Shown here piece after piece: positions 35,376-43,008 of a DNA stretch of 62,040 nucleotides. Source of the DNA: Rhodospirillales bacterium (GTDB lineage: Bacteria; Pseudomonadota; Alphaproteobacteria; Rhodospirillales; SHVU01); contig SHVU01000012.1 in the NCBI GenBank assembly GCA_009691105.1, positions 1 through 62,040 of the forward strand, written 5' to 3'. Made by a program: the position numbers and the translations under genes. Every line of letters starts with the position of its first letter. The first letter of the stretch is position 1. Under the pieces are notes generated by a model, which was not told the DNA's origin, did no database searches, and saw nothing but the letters and a program-made list of their open reading frames with translations.

Positions 35376-36440
35376 TCATGCCTTAAATTCTTGCTCATAG
35401 GCTCCGTTGGCGCGTACCAGATCGTCTTGGCGGCCGACATCGATCCAATATTCCCGAATCGGGAACACGGATGTTGCTCGGCCAGTGGCAAGAACGCGGT
35501 CAAAGAGGGCCGTCATATCGAAACGCGTTCCCGAAGGAATCAGTTCGAGCAGGTCGGGATTGAGGACGTAGATCCCGGCGTTGACGAAGAAGCTATGAAC
35601 CGGCTTTTCCTCGATCTTCTTGATACGGCCATCCTCGATGGCGACCACGCCATAGGGCACCTCAAAATCATACTCTCGGACTGCCATCGTTGCCGTAGCC
35701 TGACGCTCGCGATGGTAGTCGAGTAGGTTGCGAAAATTCACTCGAGTCAGGAGATCTGCATTCATGACGATCAGTGGTGCGTCTGGTTGGGCCGGAAGAA
35801 GGCGAAGAGCGCCTGCCGTCCCGAGCGGCCTATCCTCTTCCAGATATCTAATCTCTACCCCAAACCGTGATCCATCCCCGAAATGCCGCTTTATCATCTC
35901 GGCCTTGTAGTTAACCGAGATGTAAAAATGGCGGAAACTTAAGTTGGCGAAGGAGTCGAGGATAGTTTCGAGAAGAGGCTTGTTACCCACTTCGAGTAGC
36001 GGCTTCGGCGCGCTGTCTGTCAGCGGGCGAAGGCGCTTGCCGAGGCCACCGGCCATAAGGACGACCCAATTCGGCATTGTCTGAGCCGGCGCTACAAGGC
36101 TGTCGATCGATACTAAGCCGACAACGCGGCCTTCGCTATCGACGACAGGCATCTGATGCAGTTGATCCCGACGCATACGCTCGCGCCGCAACGTATCCGA
36201 TTCGTCTTTCGCCGTTGTCTTCGGGAGCCGGTTCATTATCGACGTCACGGATGAATTGATATCTATTCCTTTGAGAATCGCACGCCGTACATCGCCGTCG
36301 GTGACGGTTCCCAGTAACTGTCCCTCGTCATTCACGACAAGAACAATCTGAAGGGCCGCAATATCGAGAGATTGAATCGCGGACCGGATCGATTCGTTGG
36401 GTCTTACCAAAGTCTTTTGCCACGGCCTTTCTTCCAACAT
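35376..36440 (-). CDS. ptmE: CBS-domain nucleotidyltransferase, PtmE-like GlcN-1-P guanylyltransferase
   Basis: 354 residues. Two CBS repeats (about 1-120; GTVTDGDVRRAIL and GLVSIDSLVAP) precede a sugar-nucleotide transferase domain with VVLMAGGLGKRLRPLTDSAP, KPLLEVGNKPLLE and IVMNADLLTRVNF. This CBS + NTase order is that of PtmE, which in Campylobacter makes the GDP-linked amino sugar that feeds legionaminic acid synthesis. It sits between the acetyltransferase (2-base gap) and the Gfo/Idh gene. The CBS part may bind nucleotides to tune activity. Substrate is inferred from family and context. Confidence 0.88.
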   Translation of the reverse strand: MLEERPWQKTLVRPNESIRSAIQSLDIAALQIVLVVNDEGQLLGTVTDGDVRRAILKGIDINSSVTSIMNRLPKTTAKDESDTLRRERMRRDQLHQMPVVDSEGRVVGLVSIDSLVAPAQTMPNWVVLMAGGLGKRLRPLTDSAPKPLLEVGNKPLLETILDSFANLSFRHFYISVNYKAEMIKRHFGDGSRFGVEIRYLEEDRPLGTAGALRLLPAQPDAPLIVMNADLLTRVNFRNLLDYHRERQATATMAVREYDFEVPYGVVAIEDGRIKKIEEKPVHSFFVNAGIYVLNPDLLELIPSGTRFDMTALFDRVLATGRATSVFPIREYWIDVGRQDDLVRANGAYEQEFKA

Positions 36441-36442
36441 GG

Positions 36443-37087
36443 TTACGGCTTTTTAGGCAATAAAGGTCGCGCCGGAACGCCGCCAACGGTTAGGCCAGCA
36501 GAAACATCGGAGATAACGGCGGCTCCCGCGGCAATCACTGCGCGAGCGCCGATTACAACATCTTGAATCACCGCCGCCCCAGTTCCCACATGCGCGCTCT
36601 CGCCGATGACAACGCCCCCAGATAGCACTGCGCCCGGCGCGACGTGAACGTGATCACCGATAATGCAATCGTGGTCGATCAAGGTTCTTGTATTTAAGAG
36701 AACATTAGCTCCAATCCGACAGCCAGGCTGAATTATCGTGCCGGCCATGACTTGGATGCCTTCGCCAAGAATGGTATCGGCGGCGATGACCGTTGATGGG
36801 TGAAGGATGTCGGCAAATCGGTAGCCTTGAGAATAAAACCGCTCATACACTTCGCGACGTCTCTGGCCATTGCCTATCGAGCCAATACCATTAACGAGCC
36901 GAATGCTTTCTGGGGAAAATCGTGTGATAGATTCGTCGGGGCCAATAAAAGGGAGTCGGAGATCGGCGGCTTGGTGTACCGGTTCTCGGTCAACACAACC
37001 TAAGATCTCAATAGCAGCGCGCCGCAACGCTTCGACTAGAACTTTCGCGTGCCCGCCCGTGCCAATCACGATTACCGGGAGGGTCAT
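36443..37087 (-). CDS. NeuD/PglD/LegH-type sugar O/N-acetyltransferase
   Basis: 214 residues. An N-terminal Rossmann-like PglD domain (VIVIGTGGHAKVLVEALRRA) is joined to a left-handed beta-helix of hexapeptide repeats (IGANVLLNTRTLIDHDCIIG, HVHVAPGAVLSGGVVIGESA). The HDC-type active-site His is in the DHD turn. In nonulosonate pathways such enzymes acetylate the 4-amino group of the GDP/UDP sugar (LegH) or O-acetylate sialic acids (NeuD). Position between ptmE and legI favours the LegH role. The ATG overlaps the legI stop. Confidence 0.85.
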   Translation of the reverse strand: MTLPVIVIGTGGHAKVLVEALRRAAIEILGCVDREPVHQAADLRLPFIGPDESITRFSPESIRLVNGIGSIGNGQRRREVYERFYSQGYRFADILHPSTVIAADTILGEGIQVMAGTIIQPGCRIGANVLLNTRTLIDHDCIIGDHVHVAPGAVLSGGVVIGESAHVGTGAAVIQDVVIGARAVIAAGAAVISDVSAGLTVGGVPARPLLPKKP

Positions 37088-38154
37088 CGGCGGACGAGTG
37101 AATCCTTCTCATAGGCCCGCTTTGCCCGTTGTCCTAGCCAAGCCCAATATCTCATCGGGGAAATGCCCTCGCCCGGGCGCTTCGCCCCGAGATTATCGGC
37201 GGTGAGCGTCTCGCCACGGGCGATTGGCTTTGAGGTGACGAGACTTCGTCGCGCTATCGCCCGATTTTTGATCTCGGATGGCATTGGCCTTTTTCGGCCG
37301 TCCCCTAGAGCAGACTCCACTGCTCGTATCCCCTGGATCATGGCCCGCAGTTCGTCGGGTTCGAGCGATGCCTTGTGATCGGGGCCAGGGAGTTTACGGT
37401 CGACCGTAAAGTGCTTTTCGATCACGCTGGCACCCAGTGCCGCGGCAGCGATGGGAATGGCAATTCCAGGCGTGTGATCTGAGAGACCTACGGGAAGTCC
37501 AAAACTTTGTCGCATGGTCTCTATGGCTCGTAAGTTGGCATCGGCAAAAGGTGCCGGATACTCGGTCGTGCAATGCAACAGCAAGACTTTGCCACGGATC
37601 GCGCGCTGCCCGCTTGCCGACGCGAAGGCATTTGCAAGTGCCGATTGCGAAGGCCGGCCGGAGCCGATAAATCCAAAAGCCAGCACGCTTAACGCATCGC
37701 GAACTTCGCGTAGTGTGCTCATGCCCGTCGAAAGAATAATCTTCCGCCCAGTACGCGCTGCCGCAAGAAGAAATGGACCGTTAGTAATTTCGCCCGATCC
37801 GATCTTGATGACGGTCATGCGGAGTTCATCAACAAGAAATCTCAAGGATTCGAAATCGAACGGTGTCGATAAGAATTTGATTCGTTTTCGTCGGCAGCGA
37901 TCGATGAGCTCGCGATGCAGCGGTTGCGACAACTCCAAGCGTCGAAGCATCGCAAGTTGGCTTTCGTTCGCTCCTGTCGTCTTCTTTTGATAGGCCGTCT
38001 TGGCGGCCGCGGCAGTCGCAATACCCTCAGCACGGAACGTCTGGAACTTGACAGCGTCGGCGCCAGCGGCCGCGGCAATGTCCACCAACTGGTGGGCCCG
38101 TCGCGCGTTACCGTTGTGATTTACGCCGGCCTCGGCAATGACGAAAATGCGCAT
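37084..38154 (-). CDS. legI: N-acetylneuraminate/legionaminate synthase
   Basis: 356 residues. A TIM-barrel NeuB domain opens with IFVIAEAGVNHNGNARRAHQ and DAVKFQTFRAEGIAT. It then carries KFLSTPFDFESLRFL, KIGSGEITNGPFLL and GLSDHTPGIAIPIAA. A C-terminal antifreeze-like SAF domain follows (SLVTSKPIARGETLTADNL, about 298-350). The enzyme condenses phosphoenolpyruvate with a six-carbon N-acyl sugar to make the nine-carbon acid. PEP use links this pathway to the PEP mutase in the same operon. The stop overlaps the acetyltransferase start; legG ends one base upstream of its ATG. Confidence 0.94.
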   Translation of the reverse strand: MRIFVIAEAGVNHNGNARRAHQLVDIAAAAGADAVKFQTFRAEGIATAAAAKTAYQKKTTGANESQLAMLRRLELSQPLHRELIDRCRRKRIKFLSTPFDFESLRFLVDELRMTVIKIGSGEITNGPFLLAAARTGRKIILSTGMSTLREVRDALSVLAFGFIGSGRPSQSALANAFASASGQRAIRGKVLLLHCTTEYPAPFADANLRAIETMRQSFGLPVGLSDHTPGIAIPIAAAALGASVIEKHFTVDRKLPGPDHKASLEPDELRAMIQGIRAVESALGDGRKRPMPSEIKNRAIARRSLVTSKPIARGETLTADNLGAKRPGEGISPMRYWAWLGQRAKRAYEKDSLVRR

Positions 38155-38155
38155 G

Positions 38156-39328
38156 TCAGGCGAACGCTAGGTCGTGAAAACGCTTCCGCGCCAATTCACT
38201 AAGATCGACGGACTTCAGGATGGCTTTGATCCGGCCTGCGGTCTGTCCATCACCGTAGGGTAGGGTCATGCCTTCGAATGATTTCCGAAATACGGCACTC
38301 AATGCTGTTGTCATGGCCGCTCGAATGGCACCCCGTTCGGGCGGGCAATCTATAATTGATGCGGCCCGCAATCGACCTTTCTGACGATCGCCAACGTTAA
38401 CAGCAGGTATTCCAAGCGCGGGGGCCTCAAACATTGCGCTCGATGAATTGCCAAGCACCACGCTGCTCAACCGCATAAGCGACAGGTATCGCCGTTGACC
38501 AAGGGATTCGGTGTAGCGAATGGTCTTTGATCGTAACGTCGCGAGATAGCGAAGCTCGCGGTCAATATCCCGATAACCAGAGTCAGCGTTAACGCCCGTA
38601 ATAACCACGGTCGCGCCTGGTACGGTCTCGATCGCTGCCACAAGCTCGCGAACTTCGTCGATAGGGGCGTTTAGTCCCAGTGTCGTTGGATGATAGGTGA
38701 CAAGAAGGGTTGGTGCGCTAAGCGGTAGGTCTAAAAATGCCTCAATGGCGCTTTGCTCAAGAGGCATGACCCTTAGCGCCGCGTCTACGCCCAGTGCGCC
38801 GACATTGTGAACTCGCGAGGGTTCCTCGCCCATTTGAATAATACGCCGCGCATAGGGTGCCGCGGACGCGAAATGAAGCACAGCGAGCTTGGAAATAGCG
38901 TGACGCATGGCATCGTCCAAAGCACCTTCGGTACTTTCGCCGCCGTGAATATGAGCGATGGGAATTCGCGCGATTAGAGCAGCTTGTGCCGCGGCCAAAA
39001 TCTCGTAGCGATCGCCGAGCACAACCAGAATGTCGGGCTGAATCTGTTCGAAGGTTTCGCCCATTCCCGTGATTGCTTTGCCCATGGCGCGCGCGATATC
39101 GGTCGATGAGTCGCCATCGAGCTGTAGATCGACACGCTGGTCGATTGTGAAGCCGTCGGCCTCGATCTCACGAACTGTGAGCCCAAAGCGCGGAGAGAGG
39201 TGGGAGCCTGTAGCGACAAGCTGAAGCTGCAGTGCGGAGTCGGCCACAATTTCCTTCATCAGCCAATGAAGAAGGCCGTACTCGGCTCGGCTTCCTGTCA
39301 CCACGCAGATTTTGCGGCGCGCGGGCAT
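38156..39328 (-). CDS. legG: Hydrolysing UDP/GDP-sugar 2-epimerase (NeuC/LegG)
   Basis: 390 residues from the ATG at 39328 (a TTG one codon earlier is also in frame). GT-B fold typical of UDP-GlcNAc 2-epimerases: ICVVTGSRAEYGLLHWLM, VVLGDRYEILAAAQAALIAR, IAHIHGGESTEGALDDAMRH and VLGNSSSAMFEAPALGIPAVN. These enzymes release the nucleotide and invert C2, giving the mannose-configured sugar used by the synthase. In a pathway with ptmE and legB the substrate is likely the GDP-linked di-N-acetylated sugar. Located between legC and legI. Confidence 0.93.
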   Translation of the reverse strand: MPARRKICVVTGSRAEYGLLHWLMKEIVADSALQLQLVATGSHLSPRFGLTVREIEADGFTIDQRVDLQLDGDSSTDIARAMGKAITGMGETFEQIQPDILVVLGDRYEILAAAQAALIARIPIAHIHGGESTEGALDDAMRHAISKLAVLHFASAAPYARRIIQMGEEPSRVHNVGALGVDAALRVMPLEQSAIEAFLDLPLSAPTLLVTYHPTTLGLNAPIDEVRELVAAIETVPGATVVITGVNADSGYRDIDRELRYLATLRSKTIRYTESLGQRRYLSLMRLSSVVLGNSSSAMFEAPALGIPAVNVGDRQKGRLRAASIIDCPPERGAIRAAMTTALSAVFRKSFEGMTLPYGDGQTAGRIKAILKSVDLSELARKRFHDLAFA

Positions 39329-39355
39329 CAATGCTGGTCTTCCGCCATTTGGGTA

Positions 39356-40558
39356 TTAGGCGGAGTTGCGAACCTTGTTGCCGGATGGATGAAGTAGCGG
39401 ATGCGAAGCCGATTGCACACCGACAATGGCGAGCACGCTGTCAATTACTGCTTGTTGGTCCGCAGCGGACAGATTGGTTGAACAGGGTAAAGTTAATATC
39501 CGTCCCCAGATTCCTTCACTGACGGCTAAGGACGCGCGAAGACAGTCAGCGTAAGGCCTTTGCAGGTGCACGGGTTTCCAAAAGCGCCGCGCGCCAATGC
39601 GGCGAGTATGGAGATGCGCAACGATTGCGTCGAGATCGACTGGCGCATCCTCCGCGAGGACAGTGCCAGCATACCAACACGCACTCTCGCCCCATGATGC
39701 ATGCGGGAATGGTTTGAGCCATGCATTGTCTCGGAAGGCCTCATCGTATCGCGCCGCGATGCGGCGCTTAGCGCCCACGAAATCCGCAAGACGTTCCATC
39801 TGAGCGACGCCGACAGCGGCCTCTAGATTGGTCATTCGATAGTTGAACCCGACTCGATCATGATCGTAGTTCGGGGAGGTTCGGGCCGTAGTTGCAAGGT
39901 GTCGTGCTGTGGCAAGCAGCGCTGTGTCTCCGGAGACCAATGCGCCCCCGCCCCCGCACGTCACGGTCTTATTGCCGTTGAAGCTAAGGGCCGCGACTGT
40001 ACCGAGCCCCGATGCGATGCGGCCCCTGTAGGTGGCGCCGAGGGCACACGCCGCATCGACAACAAGAGGCAAATTATAATTTTTCGCTATCGCGTCCAGG
40101 CGATCCATGTCGGCGGAGTGGCCGAGCGTATGGACAACCAGGATAGCGCGGAGACGTCGCCGGCTTTGACGATGGCGCAGCTCGCCTGCACGACCGTCGA
40201 AATCGTTGCGGATCGCATCGTTTAGAGCGTCAGGATCAAGTGTCCAGCTTTCCGAATCGATATCGACAAAGTAAGGGCTCGCGCCGACATAACTTGCGGC
40301 ATTCGCCGTCGCAATGAAGGTGAACGATGGCATGATCACAAGATCATCTCGCTCGATTCCGAGTACGGCCAACGCCACATGAAGCGCAGTCGTTCCGCTT
40401 GCCGTCGCCACTGCTCCGGGCGTACCGGCGGCTTGCGCCACCAAGGTCTCAAAGCGATCAACGAACGGGCCGACCGAGGACACAAAATTCGTCGCCACGC
40501 ATTCCTGCAGGTAGCGCGCTTCGTTTCCGCTCAGATTCGGTTCAGCCAGAGGAATCAT
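39356..40558 (-). CDS. legC: LegC-type PLP aminotransferase
   Basis: 400 residues from the ATG at 40558, which overlaps the legB stop (ATGA); the open frame continues upstream but MIPLAEPNLSGNE is the standard N-terminus. PLP motifs are ATASGTTALHVAL, the Asp in LVVDAACALGATYRG and the Lys in LSFNGNKTVTCGGGG. It aminates the 4-keto sugar made by LegB. Adjacency and coupling with legB are the strongest support for legionaminate rather than pseudaminate assignment. Confidence 0.9.
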   Translation of the reverse strand: MIPLAEPNLSGNEARYLQECVATNFVSSVGPFVDRFETLVAQAAGTPGAVATASGTTALHVALAVLGIERDDLVIMPSFTFIATANAASYVGASPYFVDIDSESWTLDPDALNDAIRNDFDGRAGELRHRQSRRRLRAILVVHTLGHSADMDRLDAIAKNYNLPLVVDAACALGATYRGRIASGLGTVAALSFNGNKTVTCGGGGALVSGDTALLATARHLATTARTSPNYDHDRVGFNYRMTNLEAAVGVAQMERLADFVGAKRRIAARYDEAFRDNAWLKPFPHASWGESACWYAGTVLAEDAPVDLDAIVAHLHTRRIGARRFWKPVHLQRPYADCLRASLAVSEGIWGRILTLPCSTNLSAADQQAVIDSVLAIVGVQSASHPLLHPSGNKVRNSA

Positions 40559-41556
40559 ACGGCGTAGGCGAGATCCGGCCTCATTCGGCCCTGGCGCGTT
40601 TGCCACCACGCGATAGTTCGCTTCAATCCTTCGTCGAAGTTGACGCGGGGCGTCCAGCCTGTTGCCTTGTTAAAGGCTGAGGAGTCGGCGAGGAGCATCA
40701 TCACTTCGCTCTCGGCGGGTCGCTGGCGGATCTGTTCTTCACGGATCGGTTTAGAGATCTTGGTAAGGCGGCAAATGATTTCGACAAGCTCTCCGATCGA
40801 GATCATTCGACCGCTGCCGGCGTTATAGACATGGCCGCGATGCTCGGAGCCTAATTCGGCAGCGAGAACAAAAGCTTCGGCTGTATCCTCGACAAACGTG
40901 AAATCGCGTTTGGGTGCGAGACTGCCGAGTGCGATCGACGTAGCAGTGGGATCAAGGACTTGGCGAATGATCGTTGGGATAACGGCGCGCTCACTTTGTC
41001 GCGGACCATACGTATTGAAGGGGCGCAGCGTCACGACTGGTAGGTTGAAGGATCGCGCGAACGCCTCGGCCATTGCGTCGGCACCGATCTTCGATGCTGC
41101 ATACGGCGACTGCGCCTGCAAGGGATGGTCCTCGCCGATCGGTGTGCGAAGAGCCGTACCATAAACTTCACTGGTGGACGTCTGAACAACCCGCTTGGCA
41201 TTGGCGGCGTGAGCGGCTGCGAGCACATTGAGTGTGCCTTGGATATTGGTTGCGACATAGCTCGCTGGTGCCGCGTACGAATACGGAATCCCGATCAACG
41301 CGGCGAGATGAAAAATGACGTCTTGGCCGCGACAGAGATCTGCCATTTGTGGGCCATCGCGAACATCACCGCGCGCCAACTGGAGCTTGGCACGCGTTTT
41401 AGCCGGCACTTCATCAAGCCAACCCATTCCGTCAAAGGCGTTGTAGCAGGCAAGCGCCGTGACCCGAGCGCCACGCTTAACCAGGCTTTCAACGAGATGG
41501 GATCCGATGAAGCCATCGGCGCCGGTTACTAGGACGCGGGTGTCGTTCCAATTCAT
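40555..41556 (-). CDS. legB: LegB-type nucleotide-sugar 4,6-dehydratase
   Basis: 333 residues of the extended SDR family. NAD site VLVTGADGFIGSHLVESLVK, catalytic TSTSEVYGTA and YAASKIGADAMAEAF, then TLRPFNTYGPRQSERAVIPT. It makes the 4-keto-6-deoxy intermediate of legionaminic acid synthesis. It is the first biosynthetic gene after the regulator pair, and its short leader carries a hairpin and an ops-like element. The ATG at 41556 is supported by the NWNDTRVLVTG N-terminus. Confidence 0.92.
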   Translation of the reverse strand: MNWNDTRVLVTGADGFIGSHLVESLVKRGARVTALACYNAFDGMGWLDEVPAKTRAKLQLARGDVRDGPQMADLCRGQDVIFHLAALIGIPYSYAAPASYVATNIQGTLNVLAAAHAANAKRVVQTSTSEVYGTALRTPIGEDHPLQAQSPYAASKIGADAMAEAFARSFNLPVVTLRPFNTYGPRQSERAVIPTIIRQVLDPTATSIALGSLAPKRDFTFVEDTAEAFVLAAELGSEHRGHVYNAGSGRMISIGELVEIICRLTKISKPIREEQIRQRPAESEVMMLLADSSAFNKATGWTPRVNFDEGLKRTIAWWQTRQGRMRPDLAYAV

Positions 41557-41574
41557 GAACGTTAGGGCTTTCGC

Positions 41575-41586
41575 AAGCTACCGCAC
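41575..41586 (-). promoter_or_regulatory. ops-like element in the legB leader
   Basis: Read on the minus strand the leader contains TGCGGTAGCTTG with C following, in which GCGGTAGCTTGC differs by one base from the Escherichia coli ops core GCGGTAGCGTGC. It ends 18 bases upstream of the legB ATG and comes right after a 7-bp hairpin. The gene just upstream encodes a NusG/RfaH-like protein. RfaH recognises ops on the non-template strand to become a processive antiterminator. The 8-base core occurs elsewhere by chance, so position is what makes this copy credible. Confidence 0.55.
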
Positions 41587-41609
41587 TTCGGGTGAATCTT
41601 CCCCCGAAG
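41586..41609 (-). other. Leader hairpin upstream of the ops-like element
   Basis: CTTCGGG and CCCGAAG form a 7-bp perfect stem with a 10-base loop in the 91-base gap between the antiterminator gene and legB. It directly abuts the ops-like element. No T-run follows on the minus strand, so it is not a classic intrinsic terminator. A pause site or antiterminator recognition hairpin is possible; that role is inference. Confidence 0.55.
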
Positions 41610-41647
41610 CAGACGTGACGCAGATCGATCGACGTCGGCGACCGCCT

Positions 41648-42151
41648 TCAGGCGTAAGCGTGCACGGCCTCTATCGGGAGCCGGACTCGCACTTGGCGGC
41701 CCAGAAGCTCCAGGAGAACGACGACCCGATGGTCGTCATCGACATGGTCGAACAAACCGACGCGGTCGCACATGGCGCCGTCGAGGACGCGCACCGGATC
41801 GCCCTTGGCAAGGCGCAGAGTGGGATTAATCACGACCATCCCGGCCTCGTCCTCGCGGCCGCGGATCTCGTCGACGATCCCGGGCGGCACCAGCATCGGC
41901 TTGTCGCCGAACGCGACCAAATGGCTCACCCCGACCGTCGAGCGAATCGACCGCCACATCGAGGTGAGCGGGTCGATGCCGACGAACAGATAGCGGGGAA
42001 ACAGCGGCCGGGCGACGATTTCGCGGCGCCGCGCATGGCGGCGGATTTTTTTGTAGCGCGGCAGATAGACAGCGAAGCCTTGGCGCTTCAAATGCTCCTC
42101 GGCCTTGGCTTCGGCCTGGGGTCGGGTCTGGGCGACGAGCCAATCGATCAT
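41648..42151 (-). CDS. NusG/RfaH-like transcription antitermination protein
   Basis: 167 residues from the ATG at 42151 (MIDWLVAQTRPQAEAKAEEH). The NGN domain has FAVYLPRYKKIRR and RPLFPRYLFVGIDP, typical of specialised NusG paralogues. A short C-terminal KOW-like domain (about 110-165; LAKGDPVRVLDG) follows. Specialised NusG proteins in polysaccharide loci allow RNA polymerase to read long operons through internal terminators. It is four bases after the regulator gene and heads a 40-kb codirectional operon, with an ops-like element in the next leader. That setting supports a dedicated operon antiterminator rather than housekeeping NusG. Confidence 0.88.
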   Translation of the reverse strand: MIDWLVAQTRPQAEAKAEEHLKRQGFAVYLPRYKKIRRHARRREIVARPLFPRYLFVGIDPLTSMWRSIRSTVGVSHLVAFGDKPMLVPPGIVDEIRGREDEAGMVVINPTLRLAKGDPVRVLDGAMCDRVGLFDHVDDDHRVVVLLELLGRQVRVRLPIEAVHAYA

Positions 42152-42155
42152 GAGG

Positions 42156-42827
42156 TTAGGCCTCCGCGACCAAAACGGGGCGTTGGCGTGAAATTTTGAG
42201 CAGCGCCGGCGCGAAAATCCGTTCCATCGGCACCACGGCGCGGGCCGCGTCGAAAGCACCCTGGGGGCTTTCGAGCGACGTGACGACGGCGGCGTCGATC
42301 GGACCGAGCTCGGCCAAGCTTTTCACAACGCGCAGCTGAGCGGCTTCGGGCTCGGCCACTTGCCCGTCGACGATCCCGACGAGTTCGATCCAGAAGTCCC
42401 GCGCGCAGAGAGTCACAATTTCCGCCAAATCGCCGGCCCCGAACAGGGCGATTCGCCGAAACCCGCGCTCATCGCAATCCTTAAGAATGGCCGCCACCTG
42501 ATCCCGTGCGCTCCGGAAGAAGCGGAACGATTGGGCCAGGTACTCGCCGGTCAGCTTGCTTTTCTCGGAAAAGCCCTTGGGCGTTAGATAATAGACATAG
42601 CGGTTGGCCGGCGCCGTCGCGACTTTGACTAAGCCCTTGGTAACACAGCGTTTTAGATACGCGTTGGCGAGCCCGAGAGCGATCCCGAGATCCCGCGCCA
42701 AGGAGCGCTGGGTCACGGCGCTGTTGCCTTCGATGGCGTTCAACAGGCCGAGCGTAATCTCGTCCTCGGCCCGCCCATTGGACGGCCCCGAAAGATCCAA
42801 GTCGGTGGCTCGCGCCTCCGTGTTCAT
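42156..42827 (-). CDS. EPS-type winged-helix regulator fused to a Rossmann-like domain
   Basis: 223 residues. Residues about 20-95 form a winged helix (TLGLLNAIEGNSAVTQRSLA, then RDLGIALGLANAYLKRCVTK and GLVKVATAPANRYVYYLTPK) like the MarR-type regulators found at EPS loci. Residues about 125-215 resemble a PglD/Gfo-type nucleotide-binding fold (FRRIALFGAGDLAEIVTLCA, VGIVDG). A domain that looks like a nucleotide-sugar or NAD sensor joined to a DNA-binding head suggests feedback on the cluster. A 17-base palindrome 17 bases before its ATG is the likely operator. It is first in the 42-kb minus-strand unit. Confidence 0.82.
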   Translation of the reverse strand: MNTEARATDLDLSGPSNGRAEDEITLGLLNAIEGNSAVTQRSLARDLGIALGLANAYLKRCVTKGLVKVATAPANRYVYYLTPKGFSEKSKLTGEYLAQSFRFFRSARDQVAAILKDCDERGFRRIALFGAGDLAEIVTLCARDFWIELVGIVDGQVAEPEAAQLRVVKSLAELGPIDAAVVTSLESPQGAFDAARAVVPMERIFAPALLKISRQRPVLVAEA

Positions 42828-42843
42828 GGTACGAACGCTACTG

Positions 42844-42860
42844 CGTTCAGCGTCTGAACG
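42844..42860. promoter_or_regulatory. Palindromic operator candidate
   Basis: CGTTCAG-CGT-CTGAACG is a perfect 7-bp inverted repeat with a 3-base spacer. It lies 17 bases before the winged-helix regulator's ATG, in the 181-base intergenic region shared with the divergent dehydrogenase gene. Size and place suit a dimeric winged-helix protein, so autoregulation is the simplest reading. Direct sequence observation; binding is inferred. Confidence 0.6.
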
Positions 42861-42929
42861 TCAAGCCATATTGGCGGCTGACAGGGGTTTCGGGGCTCGT
42901 TCCAGGGGGCCGATTCTGGTTGCCCCTGA

Positions 42930-42959
42930 TTGACAGTGCTGAGCCCCGGGGATTATCTG
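42930..42959 (+). promoter_or_regulatory. Candidate promoter of the dehydrogenase gene
   Basis: A perfect TTGACA at 42930-42935 is followed 18 bases later by TATCTG (42954-42959), a weak -10. The dehydrogenase ATG is 50 bases further. A similar block, GATTGACA followed by a GC-rich spacer, precedes the SGNH gene at 48,830. The -35 is strong, the -10 uncertain. Confidence 0.4.
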
Positions 42960-43008
42960 AGCCGCCTCGCAAATGGGCGGCGAAAGCCCCAGGGGCCAGA
43001 GGATTCGA

